Below are positions 7,884 to 15,478 of a stretch of DNA of 20,331 nt, piece by piece. The stretch covers positions 1-20,331 of the forward strand of contig JAISHN010000021.1 in assembly GCA_031262635.1 (NCBI GenBank), in the 5' to 3' direction. Position numbers and translations under genes: made by a program. The notes below the pieces were generated by a model. The model had not been told where the DNA came from and ran no database searches. It was given only the letters and a program-made list of their open reading frames with translations. Source of the DNA: Holosporaceae bacterium. Its GTDB lineage: Bacteria; Pseudomonadota; Alphaproteobacteria; UBA3830. The first letter of the stretch is position 1. Each line of letters opens with the position of its first letter.

Positions 7884-7912
7884 TTGACAACTTATTTTTC
7901 CAGCGTTAGCAT
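7884..7912 (+). promoter_or_regulatory. sigma-70 promoter of dnaK
   Basis: A perfect TTGACA (7884-7889), a 17-nt spacer and TAGCAT (7907-7912) stand upstream of dnaK. The predicted leader is about 115 nt. In the leader TATCGTT is repeated at 7915-7921 and 7933-7939. A GTTGAT...GCCCATTA pair at 7937-7961 vaguely recalls sigma-32 hexamers, but its 11-nt spacing is too short. The ribosome binding site AAAGGGG (8025-8031) is 6 nt from the ATG. Confidence 0.6.
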
Positions 7913-8037
7913 CGTATCGTTAGCGGTAATGGTATCGTTGATCTGGATAGAATGCCCATTAAGGGGTTCCATCCCGTGTTTAGCAGAGCGCCTTAAAGGG
8001 TTTTGCGATTTAAATTTGCCTATGAAAGGGGATTGTT

Positions 8038-9918
8038 ATGAGTAAAGTTATTGGTATTGATCTAGGCACGACAAATTCTTGCGTAGCCATAATGGAGGGC
8101 GGAAGCCCAAAAGTCATTGAAAATGCGGAGGGAGTTAGAACTACTCCATCAGTCCTCGCATTTACGGATAAAGGCGAGAAATTAGTCGGCCAAGCGGCAA
8201 AAAGACAAGCCGTTACAAACTCTAAAAATACTTTTTACGCGATCAAAAGGCTGATCGGTAGAAGGAGCGACGACGCGTATTTAAAAAATTATAGACCGGC
8301 TTACGATATCGTATCCGCGAATAACGGCGACGCGTGGGTTACTTCCAGAGAAACAAAATACAGCCCGAGTCAGATAAGCGCGTTTATTCTCCAAAAAATG
8401 AAAGAAACGGCGGAACGTTATCTCGGCCAAAAAGTGACCGAAGCCGTAATCACAGTGCCGGCGTACTTCAACGACGCCCAAAGACAGGCGACGCGAGACG
8501 CGGGGAAAATCGCCGGCCTGGACGTGCTCAGAATAATAAACGAACCGACGGCCGCGGCGTTAGCCTATGGGCTTGATAAAAAGAATTCCGGTTTGATCGC
8601 GGTTTACGACCTTGGAGGAGGAACGTTCGATGTATCTATTCTCGAAATCGGCGACGGAGTCTTCGAGGTAAAAGCCACAAACGGCGACACATTCCTCGGA
8701 GGAGAGGACTTCGATAAGAGAATCGTCGATTACTTGGCGGACGAGTTTAAAAAGGAACACGGTATCGACTTAAGAAACGACAGCATGGCTCTTCAAAGAT
8801 TAAAAGAAGCGGCTGAAAAGGCGAAAATCGAGCTGTCGACCGCTATGGAGACCGAAATCAATCTCCCGTTCATAACTGCGGACGCTTCGGGACCAAAGCA
8901 CTTAACGATAAAACTAACGAGAGCAAAACTCGAAGCCCTGGTCGACGATCTGATTGAAAAAACGATCGAACCTTGTAAGAAAGCTTTGAAAGACGCGGGG
9001 GTTTCGGCAAATGAGATCAGCGAGGTTGTTTTGGTCGGAGGTATGACTCGTATGCCGAAAGTCGTCGAACGCGTTAAAGCCTTCTTCGGGAAAGAGCCTC
9101 ATAAAGGAGTCAACCCAGACGAGGTTGTCGCGGTCGGAGCGGCTATACAGGGCGGAGTCTTAAAAGGCGACGTAAAGGACGTTCTTCTGTTGGACGTTAC
9201 GCCGTTGTCGCTCGGAATCGAGACGTTAGGCGGGGTTTTCACTCGTTTGATCGATAGAAACACAACGATTCCGACGAAAAAGAGTCAGGTTTTCTCAACG
9301 GCCGAGGACAATCAAACCGCCGTCACGATACGCGTGTTTCAGGGAGAGCGCGATATCGCCGCGCATAATAAAATGCTTGGGCAGTTCGATTTGACTGGTA
9401 TTCCTCCGGCTCCTCGCGGCGCGCCGCAGATTGAAGTAACCTTCGACATCGACGCGAACGGCATCGTGCACGTATCCGCGAAAGATAAGGCGACGGGCAA
9501 AGAGCAAGCGATCAGCATTAAGGCGTCCGGCGGGTTGAGCGACGACGAGATCAAGCAAATGGTCAAAGACGCGGAACTGCACGCCGAGGAAGATAAAAAG
9601 CGTAAAGAGCTGATCGAAGAGCGAAATATGGCTCAAAGCATGATTAACGGAGCCGAAAAGCTATTGTCAGAAAACGGCGATAAGATAGCGGAAGACGTTA
9701 AATCTGAGATAAACTCCGCTATAGAAGATACTAAGAAGGTATTGGAGAGCGAGAATATCGACGAGATCAAACAAGCCGCGTCGAAACTAACGAGCGCTAT
9801 GTCGAAAGCCGGAGAGGCGATACACAGAGCGGCTCAGCAGGAGCAACAACAATCCGCAGACGGCGACCAGCCTAAAGACGAAAATGTCGTCGACGCGGAT
9901 TTTAAAGAAAAAGAGTGA
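8038..9918 (+). CDS. dnaK: molecular chaperone DnaK (Hsp70)
   Basis: ATP-dependent cytoplasmic chaperone that binds exposed hydrophobic segments of proteins, working with DnaJ and GrpE. At 626 aa it is of normal length. Nucleotide-binding landmarks are IDLGTTNSCVAI (7-18), VITVPAYFND (137-146), VYDLGGGTFDVSI (189-201) and VVLVGGMTRMP (330-340). The linker DVLLLDVTPL is at 381-390, followed by the substrate-binding domain, the helical lid and a Gln-rich tail ending in VVDADFKEKE. The conserved VDADF tail is typical of proteobacterial DnaK. A strong AGGGG ribosome binding site and a good promoter lie upstream. dnaJ follows after a hairpin terminator; grpE is not in the window. Confidence 0.98.
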   Translation: MSKVIGIDLGTTNSCVAIMEGGSPKVIENAEGVRTTPSVLAFTDKGEKLVGQAAKRQAVTNSKNTFYAIKRLIGRRSDDAYLKNYRPAYDIVSANNGDAWVTSRETKYSPSQISAFILQKMKETAERYLGQKVTEAVITVPAYFNDAQRQATRDAGKIAGLDVLRIINEPTAAALAYGLDKKNSGLIAVYDLGGGTFDVSILEIGDGVFEVKATNGDTFLGGEDFDKRIVDYLADEFKKEHGIDLRNDSMALQRLKEAAEKAKIELSTAMETEINLPFITADASGPKHLTIKLTRAKLEALVDDLIEKTIEPCKKALKDAGVSANEISEVVLVGGMTRMPKVVERVKAFFGKEPHKGVNPDEVVAVGAAIQGGVLKGDVKDVLLLDVTPLSLGIETLGGVFTRLIDRNTTIPTKKSQVFSTAEDNQTAVTIRVFQGERDIAAHNKMLGQFDLTGIPPAPRGAPQIEVTFDIDANGIVHVSAKDKATGKEQAISIKASGGLSDDEIKQMVKDAELHAEEDKKRKELIEERNMAQSMINGAEKLLSENGDKIAEDVKSEINSAIEDTKKVLESENIDEIKQAASKLTSAMSKAGEAIHRAAQQEQQQSADGDQPKDENVVDADFKEKE

Positions 9919-9932
9919 TCGCCTATTCTTTA

Positions 9933-9956
9933 GGGAGCGTTTAGGCGCTCCTTTTT
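9933..9956 (+). terminator. hairpin terminator between dnaK and dnaJ
   Basis: GGAGCG, a 6-nt loop and CGCTCC form a GC-rich stem followed at once by TTTTT. It begins 15 nt after the dnaK stop and ends 20 nt before dnaJ. It looks like an intrinsic terminator that would make dnaJ expression lower than dnaK unless read-through occurs; no separate strong dnaJ promoter is seen after it. Confidence 0.75.
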
Positions 9957-9976
9957 ACGGAAATTAGAGTGGAATT

Positions 9977-11143
9977 ATGGATTATTATGAAACTTTAGGC
10001 GTTTCAAGATCGGCTAGCGACGCGGATATCAAAAAAGCCTATAGACAAATGGCTATGAAATATCATCCCGACAGAAATAAGGGAGATAAAACCGCGGAAG
10101 CGAAATTTAAATCTATTAACGAAGCCTATGAAACTCTGAAAGATCCGCAGAAAAAGGCCGCTTACGACAGATTCGGCCACGACGCTTATAAAAACGCGTC
10201 GTCAAACGGAGGAGGCGGAGCTAACAGAGGAGGCTTTAACCCTGGCGGATTCTCCTCACAGGAATTTCATTTTGATTTTGGCGGAGGCGGCTCTCCATTC
10301 TCGGACATATTCGACAGCTTTTTCGGAGACGGAATGAGTTCGGCGGCCAAAGGCGAACGCGCGGAGATGCGAGGCGAAAGCCTGCGTTACGAAGCGTCGA
10401 TCACGCTGGAAGAAGCGTTTCGCGGCAAGGACATCGAATTATCGATCCGAACTAACGTAAAATGCGACGCTTGCAAAGGAACCGGCTCCGAAGGCGGAAC
10501 GGCTCCAAGAACGTGCCCGCATTGTCGCGGGACGGGACGAACTCGTTTCACTCAAGGCTTTTTCACCGTAGAGAGAACCTGCGCGGCCTGCAACGGCACA
10601 GGGCACATAATCGAAAAATCGTGTAAAGTCTGCAACGGAGCCGGAAGGCTCAGCAAGCCTAGAACCATTAAAGTTTCTATCCCAGCCGGTATTGAAAATG
10701 GAGCGAAAATCAGACTCGCCGGCGAAGGCGAAGCCGGTCTTCGAGGCGGGCGATCGGGCGATCTCTATATTATTGTCGCAATTAAGCCTCATAAATTATT
10801 CGTCAGAGAGGGAAGCTCGATATACTGCGATATTCCGATTTCATTCGTTACGGCGACGTTAGGCGGAGAAGTCGACGTTCCAACCATAGAAGGCAAAAAA
10901 GTCTCTCTAAAAATTCCCGCGGGCGCTCAGTCGGGACAGATTCTCAAACTACGAGGCAGAGGCATGTCGCTAGTCAGGAGCTCGTCGCGAGGCGATATGA
11001 TGGCGCGCATAATAGTCGAAACGCCGACGAATTTGACCGACCGCCAGAAAGAATTGCTGCGAGAATTCGATCAAGACCGCCGCAGCAGCCCAAAATCCGA
11101 GAGCTTCTTTTCAAAAGTAAAGGATTTCTGGCAGGAATTATAG
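9977..11143 (+). CDS. dnaJ: co-chaperone DnaJ (Hsp40)
   Basis: Delivers substrates to DnaK and stimulates its ATPase. At 388 aa it has all parts of a class I DnaJ: a J domain (1-70) with HPD at 30-32, a Gly/Phe-rich linker (78-118), and four zinc-binding CxxCxGxG repeats with cysteine pairs at 163/166, 180/183, 202/205 and 216/219. The C-terminal substrate-binding beta domains follow. The fourth repeat reads CKVCNGAG. The N-terminus MDYYETLGVS is typical. It lies 58 bp downstream of dnaK with a terminator between, in the usual alphaproteobacterial order. After it comes a long gene-free stretch full of repeats. Confidence 0.98.
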   Translation: MDYYETLGVSRSASDADIKKAYRQMAMKYHPDRNKGDKTAEAKFKSINEAYETLKDPQKKAAYDRFGHDAYKNASSNGGGGANRGGFNPGGFSSQEFHFDFGGGGSPFSDIFDSFFGDGMSSAAKGERAEMRGESLRYEASITLEEAFRGKDIELSIRTNVKCDACKGTGSEGGTAPRTCPHCRGTGRTRFTQGFFTVERTCAACNGTGHIIEKSCKVCNGAGRLSKPRTIKVSIPAGIENGAKIRLAGEGEAGLRGGRSGDLYIIVAIKPHKLFVREGSSIYCDIPISFVTATLGGEVDVPTIEGKKVSLKIPAGAQSGQILKLRGRGMSLVRSSSRGDMMARIIVETPTNLTDRQKELLREFDQDRRSSPKSESFFSKVKDFWQEL

Positions 11144-11334
11144 AGTTCTTGGGAATTCTAAAAAAATCGAGCGCCTGCTTTGCTAGAATGACGCAAGAAG
11201 AGGAATGCAGGGCGTCTTGTATGGACGAATGATTATTCGCCTTTGTTAGACCATGCCGCGAGTTTGAGGCTATGCTCCCTCTCCCCTCGCGGGAGAAGAT
11301 TGACGCGAAAGGGGAATTAAGATACTTCCTCTCA
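11144..11334. other. gene-free stretch after dnaJ with short hairpins
   Basis: The stretch 11144-11915 has no convincing gene. This first part holds remnants of repeats: GCTAGAATGACG near 11182, GACGAATGATTATTCGCC near 11225 (a degraded relative of the GGGGCGAAT hairpin at 11479), and a clean hairpin at 11280-11296 (TCTCCC-CTCGC-GGGAGA). The last resembles the common CTCCCCTCGCGGGAG dispersed repeat. None is followed by a good T-run. Confidence 0.5.
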
Positions 11335-11439
11335 TTTACGTCATTGCGAGAAGCGAAGCGACGAAGCAATCTAGGAAAAAAGCGGCTGTTCGTCACTAGA
11401 TTGCCGCGTCGGACTCCGTCCTCCTCGCAATGACGTAAA
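11335..11439. repeat. dispersed palindromic repeat, family B (copy 1)
   Basis: About 105 bp with perfect 16-bp outer arms: TTTACGTCATTGCGAG (11335-11350) and its reverse complement (11424-11439). A second pair of inner arms is CAATCTAG/CTAGATTG (11367-11374, 11396-11403). The left half carries the AGCGAAGCGACGAAGC motif. A second, degraded copy lies at 14563-14656, where it contains the ksgA start codon. Such CATTGCGAG palindromes are widespread in alphaproteobacterial genomes. Confidence 0.8.
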
Positions 11440-11478
11440 AAGGGAAATGACAACGTTTTATCTCCGCGTCGACGCGAA

Positions 11479-11626
11479 GGGGCGAATATTATTCGCCCCT
11501 ACAACTCGCCGCGAGTCTCGTTTTTTCCGTCATCCTGAGCGAAGCGAAGGATCCAGGCGGCGAGTGCACTGGGAAAGCGCATGGATCCTTCGTCGGGCTA
11601 TGCCCTCCTCTAGGATGACGAAAAAA
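11479..11626 (-). repeat. composite repeat: GGGGCGAAT hairpin plus family A (copy 2)
   Basis: A perfect 9-bp hairpin GGGGCGAAT-ATT-ATTCGCCCC (11479-11499) is followed by about 20 nt (TACAACTCGCCGCGAGTCTC) and a family A palindrome (11521-11626, ends TTTTTTCCGTCATCCT and AGGATGACGAAAAAA). The same order and linker recur at 15479-15623. The family A part lies in the opposite orientation to the copies at 6881 and 19889. Confidence 0.75.
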
Positions 11627-11786
11627 TGGTGGTCGTCTTACTAATGCTTTTCATATTATTAGCCCCGCTTTTTCTTGTCATTTTTTGCAAACACAACGAG
11701 GCGAGAATCCAGAAAAAATACTGTCTATAGGAGAATTTAAAAAAATTTATAAGATATCATTAAATTCTAAATTCTCAAAATAAAAG

Positions 11787-11815
11787 TTGTTTTGGGTTTT
11801 TTTTTGAATTACAAT
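11787..11815 (+). promoter_or_regulatory. candidate promoter with a T9 tract in its spacer
   Basis: TTGTTT (11787-11792), a 17-nt spacer and TACAAT (11810-11815) precede the orphan gene at 11916. The spacer contains nine consecutive T (11797-11805). The -10 is near-consensus and the -35 weak. The leader would be about 95 nt and carries AGGAG 8 nt before the ATG. The surrounding 11640-11915 is distinctly A/T-rich and gene-free. Confidence 0.4.
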
Positions 11816-11915
11816 GTAAACTAAGAATGTCGGATTAAGGTTTTTTAGAATTAAGAGGAGCAACTAAAGTCAAAAAATTAATTTAGACACTTGTTTTGAA
11901 GTAGGAGTAATTTTT

Positions 11916-13064
11916 ATGAAAAAATTGATGCCGATAATCTATGTAATTTTGTTTGCTATCGCTCCCCCTCTTGTTGGAGCGGAAACGTCAATTTTGAAAT
12001 TCAAAGATGGTTTTGAGATTGCAGATCGTAAGTTAGCCCAGCAGCTCACAGAACCAGGAAGGGTTACAAGCAGGAAAGATAGAGACTGGATGATAATAAA
12101 AATCAGAGAATGGTTTGCGGGCGGGCGGAAGCCAGCAACAATCCCAGGAGCAGGTTACACGGGACGTTTCTGGTTAGAGTCCCGCACAGAGAAAGACCGA
12201 AGTCGTGCTAGCCCTATGGTAATAACTGTATGTTGCTCTTGTTTGGAAACGGAAGACGACGACGTTACGCAGCTAGGAACTTATTCTACTTACGAACAAG
12301 TGGCTAAAAATGTTCCGATCTTTAAAAAAATGATGGAAACGAATGATATACTTAAAGCACTAGTAGAAAGGTCCGACTTTGAGGACATAATGGGAGATCA
12401 GACCCGTAGAACCAAAATTGAAGATGTGAATACAACCAAAGCTCTGCTGCTGCTCGAAAAATTGAAGGGACAATTCACAGACATACAACAACATATAGAC
12501 ACAGATCCGACTTATAAAGGGAAGATGGAATCTAATTGTGATTATTTGAACGATGAAATACATATGCGAGAATTAGCTGCTGTTTACCTCGCAAATGGGA
12601 CATCAGCTCATTACATAGTTGGCAGAACACACGTAACTCGATTCGTTGATCCATTATCAGTGGCATTTACACTGGGACCAGGAGAACTATATGACAACTC
12701 CCCGTGCGGAACAATTGGTAACGAGTGCAGTATCATAGTGACACTACTAAACTCAAACAAAGGTGCATTTCTTGAAAACCAGAAAATGTTGACCAAAAAA
12801 TTAATTACATCTCTATTGAACGAATATCCTGGGCTTACCGTACTTCTACAAAAAGACTGGCGTCGCTGGGGAAAGATCCCAAACGACGCGTTCAATGATG
12901 TCGTAGCGGACTGGATAGCTGATGGAATAAGTCCACCTCGTGACGCGACTACTGGCTACATAAAACAATCTGACTTAAACACACTAGCTGCAAAACTCCC
13001 TCCCCATGCTACGGCTAACTATCTCAACACACTCACGTGGCTACTACAACCAGCAGTCGAGTAA
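11916..13064 (+). CDS. exported orphan protein with atypical codon use
   Basis: A 382-aa protein of no family I recognise. It begins with a good signal peptide (MKKLMPIIYV, hydrophobic core, LVGA|ETS near residue 22) and a well-placed AGGAG. The mature part is soluble and mixed alpha/beta, with scattered cysteines (VCCSC near 108-112, then a few single ones) that could form disulphides after export. There is no membrane anchor. Its codons differ from its neighbours: it uses many ACA, CCA, GCA, CTA and GGA codons, while surrounding genes favour GCG, TCG, ACG and GGC. That suggests recent acquisition. It sits where lptD or another envelope gene often precedes surA, but it does not resemble LptD. 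A nine-C tract follows it. Confidence 0.75.
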   Translation: MKKLMPIIYVILFAIAPPLVGAETSILKFKDGFEIADRKLAQQLTEPGRVTSRKDRDWMIIKIREWFAGGRKPATIPGAGYTGRFWLESRTEKDRSRASPMVITVCCSCLETEDDDVTQLGTYSTYEQVAKNVPIFKKMMETNDILKALVERSDFEDIMGDQTRRTKIEDVNTTKALLLLEKLKGQFTDIQQHIDTDPTYKGKMESNCDYLNDEIHMRELAAVYLANGTSAHYIVGRTHVTRFVDPLSVAFTLGPGELYDNSPCGTIGNECSIIVTLLNSNKGAFLENQKMLTKKLITSLLNEYPGLTVLLQKDWRRWGKIPNDAFNDVVADWIADGISPPRDATTGYIKQSDLNTLAAKLPPHATANYLNTLTWLLQPAVE

Positions 13065-13107
13065 CTTGTGTTCCTAACTGGGGATTGGATCGCGTCAAAC
13101 AATGCGG

Positions 13108-13116
13108 CCCCCCCCC
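13108..13116 (+). repeat. C9 homopolymer in the gap before surA
   Basis: Nine consecutive C lie 43 bp after the stop of the orphan gene and just upstream of the candidate surA promoter. Such tracts can slip during replication. No convincing reading frame crosses it, so it may matter for promoter spacing or for nothing at all. A sequencing length error here is also possible. Confidence 0.7.
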
Positions 13117-13126
13117 AATCTTCCGT

Positions 13127-13155
13127 TTGATTTCAGTTGGTTTTCATAGTATCCT
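13127..13155 (+). promoter_or_regulatory. candidate promoter of surA
   Basis: TTGATT, a 17-nt spacer and TATCCT lead to a predicted start near 13162. That is followed by GGAG (13178-13181) and the TTG start at 13188. Each hexamer matches four of six consensus bases. It begins 11 bp after the C9 tract. Confidence 0.35.
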
Positions 13156-13187
13156 CATTCGAGTTTTTACTGAAGTTGGAGATTCCC

Positions 13188-14501
13188 TTGAAGAAGATCT
13201 TTTACACGGGTCTCGTCGCGTGTTCATTTGTTTTATCCCCTTGTTCCGTCTGCGATTCCGACAATAAACAGGCGCAGGAGTACGACGGGATAGTCGCGGT
13301 CGTAAACGACGACATAATCACCGCTAGCGATTTGGAAGAACGCTTGCGTTTGACTCTGTTTTCGAGCGGAGGGGAAGTCGCTTCCGAGCTTAAGTCGCGA
13401 ATCTTACGCGAAGTCTTAAAAGAAATGATCGCGGAAAAGCTAAAATGGCAATGCGCGAGCAAATACTCTCCTAAAGGCGGCTGGATTAGCGAAGAAGCTG
13501 TAAAAGCGTCGTTCGACGACATCGCAAAACGCAACGGCATGACTCATGACGAATTCTGCAACCTATTGAAAAATAAAAAAATAAACAAAGACGTTTTGTT
13601 AAAGCAGATTCAAATCAATCTTTCGTGGATCGCCTACGTAAACGCTCGTTTCGGGAAATTCATCAACATTTCTCAATCAGAAATGAATAGAACTATGGCG
13701 GAAATAAAGGAAAAACGCGATCAGGAATCTTATTACGTTCGCAGAATGTTCTTCCCCGTAAGCGATCCGAAAAATGAAAGCGAAGTTCTGGCTCGCGTCA
13801 ACAACTTGTATCACATGCTTGAAAGAGGAGCCGATTTTGGCAACCTTGCGAGGCAGTTTTCCCAAAGTCCCGAGGCGAGCAAAGGCGGAGAGATGGGCTG
13901 GGTGTTTCAAGGACAGCTTTCGTCCGAAGAAAATTCCGCTCTTGGAAAAATGCAGATCGGAAAACGCGCGATCGTAAGAACCAGCCGCGGATACGCGATA
14001 TTATTTTTGCAGGACAAAAAAGAAGCGGGCTTGAGTTCGTTTACGACTCTAAAAATCGCTCAGGTCGTAATTCCTTTCAGAGGGCCTAATCCTCCAAAAG
14101 AAGAAGTCGATCAGCTAAGAGATTTTGCGCTCGAGCTGAAAAAAAGCTCTCGCAGTTGTCATGAATTCATGGCTAAAGCTAAAGAATCGGGCTTTTGCGG
14201 GGTTTCCGATTCCGCGAGCGTCAATCTGGAAAGCATGGCGCCGGAATTTCGAACCGCGCTATCGTCGCTGCAGGCCGGCGGCATTGGAAATCCGATCGTT
14301 ACGCCGAACGGTCTTATTGTAATCTGCGTATTGGATAGAAAAACGCAAAAGATACCGGAATTGACCCGCGAGGAAGTTATGGCGCAGAAGACGAACGAGC
14401 GTCTGAGCGTTTTTGCGGATAGAGAGACGCGAGATTTGGGTAAAAGAGCCGTTATCGCCGTCAACGAAAAATACGGAACGGGGTTTGATTTTAGCAATTA
14501 G
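13188..14501 (+). CDS. surA: periplasmic chaperone/peptidyl-prolyl isomerase SurA
   Basis: Helps outer-membrane proteins fold in the periplasm. I place the start at TTG 13188 (437 aa). GGAG precedes it by 6 nt and the product then starts with a proper signal peptide (KKIFYTGLVACSFVLSP). The upstream ATG at 13137 would put 17 ill-fitting residues before it. The SurA N-terminal domain is visible (DGIVAVVNDDIITASDLEER). A parvulin domain follows (about 184-275: VRRMFFPV, GADFGNLARQFS, GGEMGW). A second, more degraded parvulin-like unit spans about 290-388. The next gene is ksgA, as in the classical surA-pdxA-ksgA cluster, but pdxA is absent. The signal peptide region has two cysteines (SPCSVC) but no good lipobox. 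Confidence 0.9.
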   Translation: MKKIFYTGLVACSFVLSPCSVCDSDNKQAQEYDGIVAVVNDDIITASDLEERLRLTLFSSGGEVASELKSRILREVLKEMIAEKLKWQCASKYSPKGGWISEEAVKASFDDIAKRNGMTHDEFCNLLKNKKINKDVLLKQIQINLSWIAYVNARFGKFINISQSEMNRTMAEIKEKRDQESYYVRRMFFPVSDPKNESEVLARVNNLYHMLERGADFGNLARQFSQSPEASKGGEMGWVFQGQLSSEENSALGKMQIGKRAIVRTSRGYAILFLQDKKEAGLSSFTTLKIAQVVIPFRGPNPPKEEVDQLRDFALELKKSSRSCHEFMAKAKESGFCGVSDSASVNLESMAPEFRTALSSLQAGGIGNPIVTPNGLIVICVLDRKTQKIPELTREEVMAQKTNERLSVFADRETRDLGKRAVIAVNEKYGTGFDFSN

Positions 14502-14562
14502 AGCATGATTGAGTTTTTATCGTCATTGCAGGGAATAAGAAATTTTCGCGTTCTCTTTTATC

Positions 14563-14656
14563 TCGTTGCGAGAAGCGAAGCGACGAAGCGCGTTAGGAAT
14601 GCGGCCAGTCGTAATACCGGATTGTCGCGTAAGGCTGCGGCCTCCTTGCAATGACG
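14563..14656. repeat. dispersed palindromic repeat, family B (copy 2), overlapping the ksgA start
   Basis: The left arm TCGTTGCGAGAAGCGAAGCG (14563-14582) continues with ACGAAGCG. The right arm ends CCTCCTTGCAATGACG (14641-14656). Together they match the family B copy at 11335-11439, with more decay in the middle. A stray CGTCATTGCA at 14521 may be a fragment of another copy. The ATG in the right arm is the ksgA start codon. The element fills the space where pdxA would be expected. Confidence 0.7.
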
Positions 14657-15478
14657 GAACATATTAACCTCCTCGACCTCTCGCCGAAAAAAATCTTTGA
14701 CGCATTCCCGTCTAAAATCGAAAAAAAATTTGGGCAGAATTTTTTATTCGACGAAAAAATCAATCGAAGAATTATTTCCGTCGCCGGCGATCTCGCCGGC
14801 AAAACGGTCGCGGAAGTAGGGCCTGGACCCGGCGGATTGACTCTCGAAATTTTGAAACGCGGCGTGAAAAAGCTCTTCGTCGTCGAGTTCGATCCTCATT
14901 GGAGCGCCGTTTGGAGAAGCCTGTCTTCGACGTTTGACGGAAAGCTGGAGGTAATCGAAGAAGACGCTTTAAAAGTCGATTTTAAAGCTCTCGCTCCAAA
15001 CGCGATTATCTCTAATCTGCCGTACAATATCTCCGCTCAATTGTTGGTAAAATGGCTAAGAAATTCCGACGCTTACGAACAATTTGTACTTATGTTTCAA
15101 AAAGAAGTCGCCGACAGGCTTTACGCCAGTCCGTCGACAAAGGCCTACGGAAGACTGTCGGTTTTAACTCAATGTAACGCGACCGTCGCGAAGGCGTTCG
15201 ACGTCGAGCCTGGCAGCTTTTTCCCGCCGCCAAAAGTTCGATCGACCGTCGTAAAACTTATCCCAAAAACCGATCGTGCGATCTGCGATTTCAACGCGTT
15301 TTCCGATTTGCTGACGGCCGCTTTCGCTAACCGCCGAAAAACCGTCGTCAAGTCGCTATCAAAATTTTTCCAAGATCCTGAAAGAATTTTATCCGATCTC
15401 GGATATTCCCCAAACGCTCGAGCGGAGGAAATCTCCGCGGAAGACTATGAAAGAATGGGCGTTCTGGCGACGTCGTAA
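14651..15478 (+). CDS. rsmA: 16S rRNA (adenine1518/1519-N6)-dimethyltransferase KsgA/RsmA
   Basis: Dimethylates the two adjacent adenosines in helix 45 of 16S rRNA late in 30S assembly, using S-adenosylmethionine. At 275 aa it is of usual length. Landmarks are FGQNFLFD (27-34), the SAM-binding motif I EVGPGPGGL (55-63), NLPYNIS (122-128) and FFPPPKVRS in the C-terminal domain. The start must be ATG 14651: an in-frame TAA lies at 14630-14632, no other ATG, GTG or TTG precedes the conserved block, and starting later would lose the FGQNF motif. That ATG belongs to a dispersed repeat, and no Shine-Dalgarno sequence is at a normal distance. It is downstream of surA, as in the classical cluster. 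A composite repeat begins directly at its stop codon. Confidence 0.95.
   Translation: MTEHINLLDLSPKKIFDAFPSKIEKKFGQNFLFDEKINRRIISVAGDLAGKTVAEVGPGPGGLTLEILKRGVKKLFVVEFDPHWSAVWRSLSSTFDGKLEVIEEDALKVDFKALAPNAIISNLPYNISAQLLVKWLRNSDAYEQFVLMFQKEVADRLYASPSTKAYGRLSVLTQCNATVAKAFDVEPGSFFPPPKVRSTVVKLIPKTDRAICDFNAFSDLLTAAFANRRKTVVKSLSKFFQDPERILSDLGYSPNARAEEISAEDYERMGVLATS

Noticed and set aside
7937..7961. Sigma-32-like promoter GTTGAT...GCCCATTA before dnaK.
   Set aside because: The 11-nt spacing is about three bases too short and both hexamers are imperfect; the sigma-70 site at 7884 is far better.
9295..9636. Long minus-strand frame inside dnaK, and similar shadows inside ksgA, bioA and the secreted genes.
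   Set aside because: Antisense to clearly conserved coding sequence; such frames are expected from the GCG/TCG-rich codon use.
11335..11626. Possible CRISPR-like array because of several repeats in a row.
   Set aside because: The units belong to different families, differ in length and lack regular spacers; they are separate palindromic repeats.
10974..11644. Frames on both strands through the repeats after dnaJ (10974-11453 minus, 11447-11644 plus).
   Set aside because: They are made almost entirely of palindromic repeat sequence or dnaJ antisense and have no gene-like features.
13137..13187. ATG at 13137 as the start of surA.
   Set aside because: It lies within the predicted promoter region and spoils the signal peptide, while TTG at 13188 has GGAG at ideal distance.
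13037..13267. Plus-strand frame of 76 codons crossing the C9 tract.
   Set aside because: It overlaps two better genes, has no ribosome binding site or recognisable composition, and is best explained by chance.
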